Shown piece by piece: positions 8,935 through 18,115 of a stretch of DNA of 64,000 nt. Position 1 is the stretch's first letter, and each line of letters opens with the position of its first letter. The notes beneath the pieces are model-generated. The model ran no database searches, was not told the DNA's origin, and was given only the letters and a program-made list of their open reading frames with translations. Made by a program: the position numbers and the translations under genes. Source of the DNA: Psychrobacter fozii (GTDB lineage Bacteria > Pseudomonadota > Gammaproteobacteria > Pseudomonadales > Moraxellaceae); NCBI RefSeq assembly GCF_003217155.1, contig NZ_QJSU01000012.1, forward strand, positions 1 to 64,000, read 5' to 3'.

Positions 8935-9731
8935 GATGTTCGAAAATAAGAATAATTGACTATAGTGTTAGCGTTAAGAGCAAATAAGAAAGGTATAAGA
9001 CTGTTCTATTGCTTATAAAAATAACTATTTATCAAAAAATTCGTTAGCTACTGAGACTTTAAAAGCCAAAAATAACTTCGAATTTGTAACTTTTGATGAC
9101 AATGTAAGCTGTTTTATCGACTATTTACCTTCAGAGTAGCTAACTACTAAGAAATTAATACAAGGAAATACACGATGTATCGTAACAATTACGTAATATT
9201 ACATAAGCCAGTAGGGAATTAAGATTCAAATTTACACTATAAATATATTATATAATCATAATAATTGGTTAAACTCTATGTAGCATGATTGCTTCACCTA
9301 ATAAAAAAACGTCTGATTGTTAAATCCATAATTTGGATTTAACAATCAGACGTTTTTTTTGCTCATAAAATAATAAAAAACATATCGAATTGGTTAGCTA
9401 TATCTCTTAAAAGATACACAAACTTACATTGTAAAATAGGGGTCTTCGGTCATCTCATCAGTAATACAAGAGTGTTTTTGAGATTTTTATTAGTGGTGAC
9501 ATGTCTTATAGCCTATGCTAAAGTCGGCTTTGTGTTTTGGCTAACCACCTGATTTTCAATAGCTTCATAAGACTTTAACAAGGTTGCCAGCACTACTAAC
9601 TGCTTTAGATAAGCATTTTGCAGCATAAGTATTACTCACTATGACGTGTATATGCTTGAGTTGTTGAAATTTAATTGACTGCTCTGTTATTGATGACAGG
9701 CTATTTTGTATCAACCTTAGGTAGTAACTTT
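8935..9731. other. Long intergenic region with one strong hairpin
   Basis: These 797 bp separate the second DUF411 gene from the CHAP-protein gene. I find no convincing gene. A 15-codon ORF at 9175-9222 (MYRNNYVILHKPVGN) has AAGGAAA in front of its ATG, but nothing else supports it. The region is AT-rich and holds the bidirectional terminator-like hairpin described separately. Confidence 0.6.
9303..9359. terminator. Perfect 26-bp hairpin, bidirectional terminator
   Basis: The left arm 9303-9328 and right arm 9334-9359 are perfect reverse complements around the 5-nt loop TAATT. The stem starts with seven A on one side and ends with T on the other, so a transcript in either direction would end in a hairpin plus U run. 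It sits about 370 bp after the DUF411 gene and about 370 bp before the CHAP gene. Confidence 0.7.
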
Positions 9732-10445
9732 ATGAAACAGGCTTTATTGATTTTATCAGCACTGGGTATGGGCATAGCACAAACGAGTGGTGCTGCTATA
9801 ACAATCTCTCAAACCAATAATACTATCACTAATACTTCTGTAGCATCAAACTACGGTTCATCAAAGAACCTCTATAGCACAAAAAGCGGTGCTTATGTCT
9901 CAAATAATGACGAAATCAGTCAAGCAATTAGCAATCTAAGTGCGCAGGCCCAGCAAAAAGAGAATCAGCTTTCATCATTAAACAGCCGCTTATATGCTGA
10001 ACAACAGCAGCAAGTCAATACGGTTCCTGATAGCAATTCAGCACCTGCTCGCGCCGCCGCTCGTGCTTCACGAGTCGCTTTATCTGGCAGCTCTGGATAT
10101 TGTGCCCGCTATGTACGTAAAGCGCTACAATCTGCAGGTTACGAGTTTACACCGAACCCTTCAGCCTATCAGTATGCTACTCGTGGCACACTTGATAAAG
10201 CAGGTTTCAGCAAAATCAGCAATGACATGCCGACCCAAGTAGGTGACGTTATCGTCTATGATCGCTCATCAAAGCGTCCGCATGGTCATATCCAAATCTT
10301 TGATGGTACCAATTGGATTTCTGATTTTCGTCAGAATGGCATCAGCCCATACAGCGGTGTCTATGCTTATACGACATGGCGCGATTCAAAATTCGTTGAT
10401 GATGCATCGGACCGTGGCATCTACCTTGCTATGGCTGACAAATAA
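9732..10445 (+). CDS. Secreted CHAP/NlpC-type cysteine peptidase-like protein
   Basis: This protein has 237 residues from the ATG at 9732. A frame from a TTG at 9675 would add 19 residues in front of the signal peptide and is unlikely. The signal peptide MKQALLILSALGMG is followed by a polar Ser/Asn-rich part, a short coiled coil with Gln repeats (about 65-105), and a C-terminal domain with GYCARYVRKAL (catalytic-type Cys) and PHGHIQIF (His) followed by DFRQNG. This Cys...His arrangement is that of CHAP/NlpC-P60 murein amidases or endopeptidases, so a cell-wall hydrolase acting in the periplasm or outside is likely. No partner gene lies nearby. Confidence 0.7.
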   Translation: MKQALLILSALGMGIAQTSGAAITISQTNNTITNTSVASNYGSSKNLYSTKSGAYVSNNDEISQAISNLSAQAQQKENQLSSLNSRLYAEQQQQVNTVPDSNSAPARAAARASRVALSGSSGYCARYVRKALQSAGYEFTPNPSAYQYATRGTLDKAGFSKISNDMPTQVGDVIVYDRSSKRPHGHIQIFDGTNWISDFRQNGISPYSGVYAYTTWRDSKFVDDASDRGIYLAMADK

Positions 10446-10502
10446 GATTTAATAAGTCAACACAGTCCTAATAAATTAACGCAGCATAGTTATGATTTTT
10501 CT

Positions 10503-10543
10503 CCAGCTCAGTCGTGATTTTACTATCATTGCTGGGTTTTTTT
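10503..10543 (+). terminator. Possible terminator of the CHAP gene
   Basis: CCAGC at 10503-10507 pairs with GCTGG at 10531-10535 and is followed by a run of seven T at 10537-10543. The stem is short and the loop long, so this is tentative. It lies between two convergent genes. Confidence 0.35.
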
Positions 10544-10602
10544 GTGCTTGCTATTATGCCATTTTCAATCTTTCAGAATTTGACTAGTAAAAATAGATGC
10601 TA

Positions 10603-11010
10603 TTAATGACAAGAGTTATCAGCAAGGGCATTGAGTATGCCACAGGATGTCGTTGGTACACTGCTGGTGCATTTATGACGTAAAACCGTGAGATGCTGTT
10701 TTAAGTGCGTCAGCTCTTTCATCCGTATTTCCACGGCGTGAATTTGCTCATCTAGCAAGGTATTCACATCGCCACAGTCCTCGCTAGGAGATTCCCAAAA
10801 ATCAAGTAAGAGTCGCACTTTATCTAAAGCCATGTCAAGCATACGGCAATGTAGGATGAATTGTAGACGATCCATGTGCTCCTCATTATATAAACGATAG
10901 TTTCCTTCGCTGCGAGCAGGCCCAGGTAATAAACGCTCTTTTTCATAATAGCGAATGGTCTCTACTGTGGCACCTGTGCGTTTAGCAAGCTCACCAATTT
11001 TGATTAACAT
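10603..11010 (-). CDS. MerR-family heavy-metal regulator, CadR/PbrR type
   Basis: This 135-residue protein has an N-terminal MerR HTH (KIGELAKRTGATVETIRYYE), a dimerisation helix and a metal-binding C-terminus with Cys79 (SEDCGDVN), Cys114 (HKCTSS), Cys123 and Cys134, ending CH. Cys near 79 and 114-123 matches the CadR/PbrR group that senses Cd, Pb or Zn, not the CueR copper group. It is divergent from the P1B ATPase and very probably activates it from the shared promoter at 11096-11126. Which metal it prefers cannot be told from sequence. Confidence 0.9.
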   Translation of the reverse strand: MLIKIGELAKRTGATVETIRYYEKERLLPGPARSEGNYRLYNEEHMDRLQFILHCRMLDMALDKVRLLLDFWESPSEDCGDVNTLLDEQIHAVEIRMKELTHLKQHLTVLRHKCTSSVPTTSCGILNALADNSCH

Positions 11011-11095
11011 AATAACCTCGATGGTTCAGAACGTTGAAGTGACTTTTAAGCTTGATGTTGGAGAAATAAAACTCATAAATCTGTAGATACAGCCC

Positions 11096-11126
11096 TTGAC
11101 TCTGAACCTACTAGAGGGTTCATAAT
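11096..11126 (+). promoter_or_regulatory. MerR-type promoter/operator of the metal ATPase
   Basis: A -35 element TTGACT (11096-11101) and a -10 element CATAAT (11121-11126) are separated by 19 bp, the overlong spacing typical of MerR-activated promoters. The spacer holds the dyad TGAACC (11103-11108) / GGTTCA (11117-11122). The ATPase ATG follows 26 bp downstream. This matches the divergent regulator/ATPase arrangement. Confidence 0.85.
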
Positions 11127-11151
11127 AACACTATTTGAAAGGCAGAATATT

Positions 11152-13338
11152 ATGAAATATCGTATTGAAGGTATGGACTGTGCAAGTTGCATCGGCAAGA
11201 TTGAAACAGCCTTGATACGTATGCCTGGGGTTTCTGATATTAAGCTAAATTTTGCTACAGAATCACTAGAGTTGACGCTAGACCCTGAGGCTATAACTCA
11301 GGTCAGTGATATCGAAAAAACCATTAAAAGCCTAGGGTTTGGCATCTCTGCTAATACAGGCCAACAGACTGTATCGGCTATTGATATTGACAGCGACAAT
11401 CCGTTGACCTCGCAACGTCAGCGTTGGTGGCAAACTCAAAAAGGCAAACAGGTTGTTGGTCTCGGTGTTCTGATGGGCGGTGCTTACCTATTGTCATTAC
11501 TTTTCCCCGCTTACGGGGTATGGATATTTGCCATCGCCGTGATCGTGGGCGTCTTTCCATTTGTGCGCAAAGCGGTGGCACTGGCTAAGTCGGGTTCACC
11601 TTTTTCCATTGAAACGCTGATGTCCGTCGCCGTGCTTGGTGCCCTTATCATTGGTGAGGCTGAAGAGGCCGCAGCGGTAGTTTTCTTATTTTCGATTGGT
11701 GAGCTGTTTGAAAGTATTGCTGCTGATCGTGCTCGCGCTGGTATCAGAGCCTTGGCATCGCTGGTTCCAAAGACTGCAATTTTACTCGATGCGCAAGGGG
11801 GGCAACGTGACGTTCCAGCATCCTCACTACAAGTGAATGATCTTGTGCTCGTCCGTCCTGGCGATAGAGTATCTGCCGATGGCGAGATTGTTCAAGGTGC
11901 ATCTAGCCTAGATGACTCGCCTGTGACCGGAGAGTCGGTCCCTGTTGCCAAGACAACGGGTGACAATGTATTTGCAGGGTCGATTAATATCGATGGCGTG
12001 TTACAAGTACGGGTGGAGAAAACGGCTGCCGATAATACGATTGCAAAAATTATTGAACTGGTAGAGCAAGCACAAGCTTCTAAAGCGCCTACCGCCCGTT
12101 TCATTGAAAAGTTTAGTCGCTATTACACTCCAGCAGTGATGGCTATTGCCGCATTAATTATCGTCGTGCCACCGTTAGCCATGGGCGGCGATTGGGGAAC
12201 TTGGTTGTATCGCGGTTTGGCACTGTTGCTAATTGCCTGTCCCTGTGCCCTTGTGCTCTCAACACCAGCTGCTATTGCTTCTGGTCTGGCGGTCGGTGCG
12301 CGCCGCGGATTGCTGATTAAAGGGGGTAGTGCTTTAGAAACCATCGGCAAAGTGGAGACAGTCGCTTTTGATAAAACCGGCACCTTAACTGAGGGTAAGC
12401 CACGCGTTACTGACATTATTGCCTTTACTCAAGAGTATGCGGGTTCTCAAGGTAAAGATAAGGTATTGGCGCTCTTCGCCAGTGTGGAAACCGGTTCTAG
12501 TCACCCGCTTGCTGAAGCTATTGTCAGTCATGCTGAAGCTGCTAATGTGGTCATACCTGTGGCCTCTAAAGCTTCCACTACTGCGGGTAAAGCGGTGCAT
12601 GCGACTGTGTCAGGCCGCACGCTAGCTATCGGCTCGCCCGTCTATGCCGCTGATGAGGCGGTAATTTCAGTTGAACAACAGGCTCAAATTGAGGCGCTGC
12701 AAAATCAAGGTAAGACGGTCTCAGTTCTATTCGATGAGCAAAGTCGAGCAGCGCTTGGACTGATTGCCCTACGAGACGAGTTAAGAGACGACGCTCATGA
12801 AGGGGTGGCTCAGCTCAAAGCGATGGGTGTGAACGCCGTTATGCTGACAGGCGACAACCGCTTAACCGCTCAGGCGCTTGCCAGTAATTTAGATATTGAG
12901 TGGAAAGCGGAGCTGTTGCCCGAAGATAAACTGCGCCTGCTTAACGAGATGAAGAATAATCGCAAAATAGCGATGGTAGGTGATGGTATCAATGATGCGC
13001 CCGCGCTAGCAACTGCTGATGTCGGCATCGCGATGGGTGGCGGTACTGATGTGGCCATTGAAACAGCCGACATCGCCTTATTGAAAAGCCGGGTCACGGA
13101 CATGGCTCATCTGATTGCACTGTCGCGCGCAACGATGCGCAATATTCATCAAAACGTCATTTTCTCATTAGGGCTTAAAAGCATTTTTCTAATCACCACC
13201 GTATTCGGCATTACTGGGCTATGGATTGCGGTGCTGGCTGATGCTGGCGCAACAGTGCTCGTCACTCTCAATGCGCTGCGTTTACTGCGCTTTAAAGGCG
13301 CGCCTCCACTGGTAACTCCTTCTAAAGTAGTTAAATGA
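11152..13338 (+). CDS. zntA: Zn/Cd/Pb-exporting P1B-type ATPase
   Basis: This 728-residue metal efflux ATPase has one N-terminal HMA domain with GMDCASC (Cys10 and Cys13), then membrane helices, the metal-site CPC (363-365, IACPCALVLST), the phosphorylation loop DKTGTLTEG (Asp407), the HP locus (SSHPLAEA) and the hinge GDGINDAPALA near residue 610. The CPC site plus the C-terminal helices with a DAGAT motif fit the P1B-2 (ZntA/CadA) group that exports Zn2+, Cd2+ and Pb2+ from the cytoplasm. The divergent CadR-like regulator and MerR-type promoter support this. It is followed directly by ccmF on the same strand. Confidence 0.93.
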   Translation: MKYRIEGMDCASCIGKIETALIRMPGVSDIKLNFATESLELTLDPEAITQVSDIEKTIKSLGFGISANTGQQTVSAIDIDSDNPLTSQRQRWWQTQKGKQVVGLGVLMGGAYLLSLLFPAYGVWIFAIAVIVGVFPFVRKAVALAKSGSPFSIETLMSVAVLGALIIGEAEEAAAVVFLFSIGELFESIAADRARAGIRALASLVPKTAILLDAQGGQRDVPASSLQVNDLVLVRPGDRVSADGEIVQGASSLDDSPVTGESVPVAKTTGDNVFAGSINIDGVLQVRVEKTAADNTIAKIIELVEQAQASKAPTARFIEKFSRYYTPAVMAIAALIIVVPPLAMGGDWGTWLYRGLALLLIACPCALVLSTPAAIASGLAVGARRGLLIKGGSALETIGKVETVAFDKTGTLTEGKPRVTDIIAFTQEYAGSQGKDKVLALFASVETGSSHPLAEAIVSHAEAANVVIPVASKASTTAGKAVHATVSGRTLAIGSPVYAADEAVISVEQQAQIEALQNQGKTVSVLFDEQSRAALGLIALRDELRDDAHEGVAQLKAMGVNAVMLTGDNRLTAQALASNLDIEWKAELLPEDKLRLLNEMKNNRKIAMVGDGINDAPALATADVGIAMGGGTDVAIETADIALLKSRVTDMAHLIALSRATMRNIHQNVIFSLGLKSIFLITTVFGITGLWIAVLADAGATVLVTLNALRLLRFKGAPPLVTPSKVVK

Positions 13339-13454
13339 AAGTCTATAGGATCCATTGGCGATAACTGGCTATAGATTTTGGATGCTTTTAATATTATAAA
13401 TTGCGCTAGCCACAGTAAGCTGTGACTGTACTAAAGCGAACAAGGTTAGACCGT

Positions 13455-15470
13455 ATGTTAATTACAGAATTAGGTTATTTTGCCTTGCTGATTGCTTTTG
13501 TGTTGGCAATATTGCAAGTGGTTCTACCAACCGTTGGTGTTATGCGTAATCGAGTGGCCTGGCAGCGTTTAGCCCCAAGCCTTGCTTGGGCACAGTTTGC
13601 CGCTATGATAACGTCATTTGGCGCTTTAATGGCAGGCTTTTATTACAACGATTTCAGCCTAGTTTATGTCACTCAGCATTCCAATACTCTGTTGCCTTGG
13701 TACTACAAGTTATCGGCGACATGGGGTGGACATGAAGGTTCTTTGCTGCTGTGGATGACCATCATGGCGACATGGTGTGCACTGGTATCTTATTTTAGCC
13801 GTGGTCTACCATTATCAATGCGCGCGCGGGTATTAGTGATTTTGGCCGGTGTGCAGTTAATGATGCTAACAATGCTGATATTTACCTCGTCACCATTTGA
13901 GCGCACCTTACCCAATCTAGCAGTCGATGGCGCTGATTTAAATCCTGTCCTACAAGATTTTGGTCTAATCATTCATCCACCCATGCTATATATGGGCTAT
14001 GTCGGTATGGTAGTACCTTTTGCTTTTTGTATGGCGGCATTGTGGGAAGGGCGTTTAGATGCTGCTTGGACACGCTGGTCACGACCATGGGCGCTAGCCG
14101 CTTGGGGCTTTCTGACAGTCGGTATTGCTTTAGGATCATGGTGGGCCTATTACGAGCTTGGTTGGGGCGGTTGGTGGTTTTGGGATCCGGTAGAGAACGC
14201 TTCGTTTATGCCATGGCTTGTTGGATTGGCATTATTGCATTCTTTAGCAGTCACCGAAAAACGAGGAGTCTTTAAAGCTTGGACCATTATGCTGGCTATT
14301 TTTGCCTTTGCATTAAGTTTGCTTGGCACGTTCCTTGTGCGCTCTGGAGTTCTTACCTCGGTGCATTCGTTCGCAGCTGACCCGACGCGTGGTTTGGTCA
14401 TCTTAGCTATTCTTGGCATTATCATCGGTAGCGGCTTATTAATGTTTGCCGTTCGCGGTTGGCGTTTGACCGTTGAGAGTCAATATCAGCTGATTTCACG
14501 TGAGTCTTTTTTAGTAATCAACAACGCCATCATTTTGATTTCGACATTAGTAGTGCTGCTCGGTACGCTTTATCCAATTATTGCCGACGCCTTTGATTTA
14601 GGCCAGGTATCGGTAGGCCCCCCTTACTTTAATGCATTGTTTGTACCCTTAACGTGGCTGTTATTAATAGCGATGGGTATGGGTTCAAATATTCGCTGGA
14701 AAAAAGATAGCCGTCCCTTATTAGGCGTTGGAATGGTTATAGCAGTCGCTAGCTTGGTGTTAGCCGCAATTATCACCTACTTTGTCAATCCATCATCTAT
14801 GCTTAATATTGGTGTCACTTTAGCGGTTAGCTTTTGGGTACTGTTTTGGATGGTGGTTGATTTTAGAGATAAGACTAAAAACTCGGTCAATATATTTAGC
14901 GGTTTGGGTCAATTACGTCTCAGCTATTGGGGTCAACAAACCGCACATATTGGTGTCTTAATAGCAGTTATTGGGGTGGCGTTTACCAGTAGCTTAAGTA
15001 TTGAGCGCGATGTGGCGATGGCACCTGGCGATACAGTCAATGTACAAGGTTACGACTTCAAACTTGTTGACTTTAAAGAAGTTAAAGAAAGTAACTTTGA
15101 TGGTACGCGAGCACAAGTTGAGATAACGAAAGAGGGTCGCGAGGTCGCCACTTTATACCCTGAAAAACGCACCTATATTATCAGTATGATGCCGATAACC
15201 GAGGCTGCTATTGATGCTAGTCTCATGCGTGATTTATACGTAGCACTTGGTGAGCCTATCGCTGAGAACAGCAATCAATGGGCCGTACGTATCTATGTGA
15301 AGCCGCTGATTCGCTGGATTTGGTTAGGCGCAATTATTATGGCTTTAGGTGGATTATTGAGTATGCTTGACAAGCGCTATCGCATTAAAAAGACCAAAGC
15401 ACTAGATCAAGTTGAAGCTGATACGTCTACTAAAATTGAGATATCAGCCGCATCAGTAGGTGAAAAGTAA
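13455..15470 (+). CDS. ccmF: Cytochrome c haem lyase subunit CcmF
   Basis: This 671-residue polytopic membrane protein has the tryptophan-rich WWD motif WGGWWFWDPVENASFMPW and several conserved His residues. It forms the haem lyase with CcmH and CcmI and joins haem to CxxCH apocytochromes in the periplasm. The start chosen is ATG 13455 (MLITELGYFALL, with AAGG upstream), which fits the family; a GTG at 13422 would add eleven polar residues. It heads ccmF-G-H-I with overlapping or near-touching genes. ccmA-E are not upstream here; a metal ATPase is. The protein is near normal length. Confidence 0.95.
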   Translation: MLITELGYFALLIAFVLAILQVVLPTVGVMRNRVAWQRLAPSLAWAQFAAMITSFGALMAGFYYNDFSLVYVTQHSNTLLPWYYKLSATWGGHEGSLLLWMTIMATWCALVSYFSRGLPLSMRARVLVILAGVQLMMLTMLIFTSSPFERTLPNLAVDGADLNPVLQDFGLIIHPPMLYMGYVGMVVPFAFCMAALWEGRLDAAWTRWSRPWALAAWGFLTVGIALGSWWAYYELGWGGWWFWDPVENASFMPWLVGLALLHSLAVTEKRGVFKAWTIMLAIFAFALSLLGTFLVRSGVLTSVHSFAADPTRGLVILAILGIIIGSGLLMFAVRGWRLTVESQYQLISRESFLVINNAIILISTLVVLLGTLYPIIADAFDLGQVSVGPPYFNALFVPLTWLLLIAMGMGSNIRWKKDSRPLLGVGMVIAVASLVLAAIITYFVNPSSMLNIGVTLAVSFWVLFWMVVDFRDKTKNSVNIFSGLGQLRLSYWGQQTAHIGVLIAVIGVAFTSSLSIERDVAMAPGDTVNVQGYDFKLVDFKEVKESNFDGTRAQVEITKEGREVATLYPEKRTYIISMMPITEAAIDASLMRDLYVALGEPIAENSNQWAVRIYVKPLIRWIWLGAIIMALGGLLSMLDKRYRIKKTKALDQVEADTSTKIEISAASVGEK

Positions 15471-15471
15471 T

Positions 15472-16131
15472 ATGAGCAAACTTGATAACTCCTCCAATCA
15501 AAACATCAGTCAAAACCATAAACGTCGTCATAAGACAATAAAGAGCAAACCTTTTAAAGTCTGGTTTTTAATTCCGCTTATCGTCTTTTTTGGTTTGGTA
15601 GTGATACTGTACATGCGCTTAGGTAAACCAACAAACATTGTGACCAATACCGCTCTTGAGCGTCCGGTTCCTGCTTTTGAGCTGCCGTTATTAGCAGATA
15701 TTACCCGTATCATTACTAATGATGATTTGCCAGATACGCCGTTTTTGATCAATGTTTGGGGCTCATGGTGCCCAACGTGTGTTATCGAGCATCCGTTCTT
15801 AATGCAATTAGAAGAGCGCGGCGTCAATATCATTGGCGTGAATTATAAGGATGAGATTGGCAATGCGCTCAGCTACTTAAACCGAGGTGGTGATCCTTTC
15901 TCTATGTCTATTCAAGATTCATTGGGTCAGTTTGCTCTAGACTTAGGCATAACGGGTGCGCCCGAAACCTTTGTTGTGGACGGAGACGGTATCATTCGTC
16001 AGCATATTCTTGGTGAGATCAATGAAGCCAATTGGCAACAGCGTGTTAAGCCGTGCCTAACAATGCTTAATGAGGCTAACAAGAACAACGATAGCCCCGA
16101 TCCGAGTCAACTTGAAAAGGTATGCAAATGA
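15472..16131 (+). CDS. ccmG: Thiol:disulfide interchange protein CcmG/DsbE
   Basis: This 219-residue membrane-anchored thioredoxin has an N-terminal cytoplasmic tail, one membrane helix (about 30-50), then a thioredoxin fold with WGSWCPTC as the redox-active motif and the cis-Pro region GAPETFVVDGDG. It reduces the CxxCH cysteines of apocytochromes before haem attachment. The ATG at 15472 follows AGGTG inside the end of ccmF, one base after its stop; a GTG at 15460 inside ccmF is less likely. The gene overlaps ccmH by 4 bp. Confidence 0.94.
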   Translation: MSKLDNSSNQNISQNHKRRHKTIKSKPFKVWFLIPLIVFFGLVVILYMRLGKPTNIVTNTALERPVPAFELPLLADITRIITNDDLPDTPFLINVWGSWCPTCVIEHPFLMQLEERGVNIIGVNYKDEIGNALSYLNRGGDPFSMSIQDSLGQFALDLGITGAPETFVVDGDGIIRQHILGEINEANWQQRVKPCLTMLNEANKNNDSPDPSQLEKVCK

Positions 16132-16697
16132 ACGTTGCTCGAATGAAAGCTCCTCTTAAATCTAATATTGTTTTAAAACTAGCAAGCTTAATACTAGCGT
16201 GTCTACTTAGCATGACGACATATGCAGCTATTGACGTATACGATTTTGACTCACCACAGCAAGAAGCTCAGTACCGTGGACTAATAGAAGATCTTCGCTG
16301 TCCAAAATGCCAAAATCAAAACCTTGCAGGCTCTGATGCACCTATCGCCCAAGATCTAAAGCAAAAAATCTATGATTTAATTAAAGATAGACGTAGTGAT
16401 GCTGAAATACGCACCTATATGCAAGAGCGCTACGGTGACTTTATTAGCTATAAGCCGCCTATGCGACCATCGACATGGATACTGTGGTTTTTTCCACCAT
16501 TATTACTGCTCGTCTTAGTCATCGGCTGGTTTTGGCAAAGCAAGCGTCGCCAAGTTGTCGCTCGTGGTCAAGGCGGCGTCACAGTAGACCATACTGCCAC
16601 TGCTCTAACCCCTGCGGAAAGAGCTGAACTTGATCGTCTATTATCGCAAGCTGAGAATATTGACCACGACATTACTATCCCAAAGGACAAAGAATGA
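16128..16697 (+). CDS. ccmH: Cytochrome c maturation protein CcmH
   Basis: This 189-residue periplasmic, C-terminally anchored thiol oxidoreductase has a signal peptide (about 1-33), the conserved RCPKCQNQNLAGSDAPIA segment with its CxxC motif, RYGDFISYKPP, and a membrane helix near residues 115-140. It holds and reduces apocytochrome c for haem ligation with CcmF and CcmI. ATG 16128 overlaps the ccmG stop in ATGA form and has AAGG at proper spacing; an in-frame ATG at 16122 is too close to that site. It overlaps ccmI by 4 bp. Confidence 0.94.
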   Translation: MNVARMKAPLKSNIVLKLASLILACLLSMTTYAAIDVYDFDSPQQEAQYRGLIEDLRCPKCQNQNLAGSDAPIAQDLKQKIYDLIKDRRSDAEIRTYMQERYGDFISYKPPMRPSTWILWFFPPLLLLVLVIGWFWQSKRRQVVARGQGGVTVDHTATALTPAERAELDRLLSQAENIDHDITIPKDKE

Positions 16698-17974
16698 CCC
16701 TATTTTCTACTTTTGGTTTATTTATAGCTCTAGGCTTATTGATTGCTCTTATATTTGCGCTGATTGCTATTTTTCCATGGCTAAGAGCCGCACGCTCGCA
16801 GTCCAAACCGATAGATAACCAACTGTTAGACATTAACGTTGCGGTATTTCGCGAACGTCTGGCTGAGCTACAAACAGATAAAGACAGCGGTACTATTGAT
16901 AACAGCCATTATCAAAACCAAAAGCTGGAGCTTGAGCGTCAGCTATTAGATGCGCAGCGTCAAATAGCGCCAATGGTCACCCCTAATGTTAAAAGCCGTC
17001 TAATTGTCGCAGCTTGGATCCCAATATTGGCAACGATGGCGTATTTATTAATAGGCAATCGTACGCCCGTGTTTGATCTATGGGCGGCTGAAGACAAAGT
17101 AGGACAAGTAGCTGATGACTTATTAACGGCTAAGATCGACACGCCACCAAAGTGGGCGACTGAAAACGGTCGTCAGTTGATTAGCGCTATGCAAACCAAT
17201 GTCCACCGTAATGCTAATGATCCTGATCGTTGGATGCGCCTATCAGAGCTTTTCTTATCTATGGAGGCGACTGATTCTGCATTAGAAGCCTTGTCGCGCG
17301 CCTATCGTTTAGCGCCTGATGACGAAGGAGTTGCAATCACTTATGCTCAGACTAGATTTTTTGTTAATAAGGGTCAGTTAGACGCAAATGTTCGCCGTGT
17401 ATTACAAGCTATATTAGCCAAAAATCCGCAGCATGAACGAGCTCAAATGTTAATGGCAATGGGTGAGGCGCGCAGTAGTAACTTTGCCCAAGCGCAAGGT
17501 TGGATTAGACGTTTACAAGACAGTATTATATCCAAACCAGGTGACCATACTAAAGCTTTAGCAAGCTTAGATGAGTTAAGCGCCTACGTTAGCACGCAAG
17601 AAAAGCAAGCACTAGAAGGTATTGAAGTGACAGTGACGATTAACGCCAGTTTATTGCCGTTAGTAAAGGGTGATGATGTGCTATTTATTGCTATTCGTGA
17701 CGTTAAAGGGGGCCCACCGTTTGCTGCTAAACGTTTACCCATTAGTGTTATCAAGCAAGGTGAAGCCAGTATCCACTTAAGTAATCTTGATGCGATGATG
17801 CCGGAGCGCACGTTAAACTCCGCCCGTAGTGACAAAACTCAGTTAGCAGTCGTTGCTCGTATTAGTCATAGCGGTAATGCCATAGCAGAGTCAGGCGACT
17901 TATCGGGTAATCCGATAGTGATTAGCGCTGAACAGACTCAGGTTAATGTTGAAATCAACCAACAGATTCCCTAA
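16694..17974 (+). CDS. ccmI: Cytochrome c maturation protein CcmI
   Basis: This 426-residue protein has two N-terminal membrane helices (about 5-28 and 97-117) that flank a cytoplasmic coiled-coil loop with FRERLAEL and QLLDAQRQ heptads. A periplasmic TPR region follows (about 170-290; PDRWMRLSELFLSM, ALSRAYRLAPDDEG), then a C-terminal beta-rich domain. CcmI is the apocytochrome chaperone of the haem lyase. It overlaps ccmH by ATGA, so it is the last gene of a tightly coupled ccmFGHI unit. Confidence 0.92.
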   Translation: MTLFSTFGLFIALGLLIALIFALIAIFPWLRAARSQSKPIDNQLLDINVAVFRERLAELQTDKDSGTIDNSHYQNQKLELERQLLDAQRQIAPMVTPNVKSRLIVAAWIPILATMAYLLIGNRTPVFDLWAAEDKVGQVADDLLTAKIDTPPKWATENGRQLISAMQTNVHRNANDPDRWMRLSELFLSMEATDSALEALSRAYRLAPDDEGVAITYAQTRFFVNKGQLDANVRRVLQAILAKNPQHERAQMLMAMGEARSSNFAQAQGWIRRLQDSIISKPGDHTKALASLDELSAYVSTQEKQALEGIEVTVTINASLLPLVKGDDVLFIAIRDVKGGPPFAAKRLPISVIKQGEASIHLSNLDAMMPERTLNSARSDKTQLAVVARISHSGNAIAESGDLSGNPIVISAEQTQVNVEINQQIP

Positions 17975-18115
17975 TAAAAAATTATTACCGTAAGTTTCAT
18001 AATACCAGAGCGGTAATTGGAGCAGTTTTTGAAAGTGGCGCTATTAATAGTCGTATACCAAAAACATATACGTTTAACATTGTTCATTGTATAAACACAG
18101 ATAAAGACAACAACT

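Noticed and set aside
9675..9731. N-terminal extension of the CHAP protein from TTG
   Set aside because: It would put 19 residues ahead of a clean signal peptide; ATG 9732 with AGG upstream is better.
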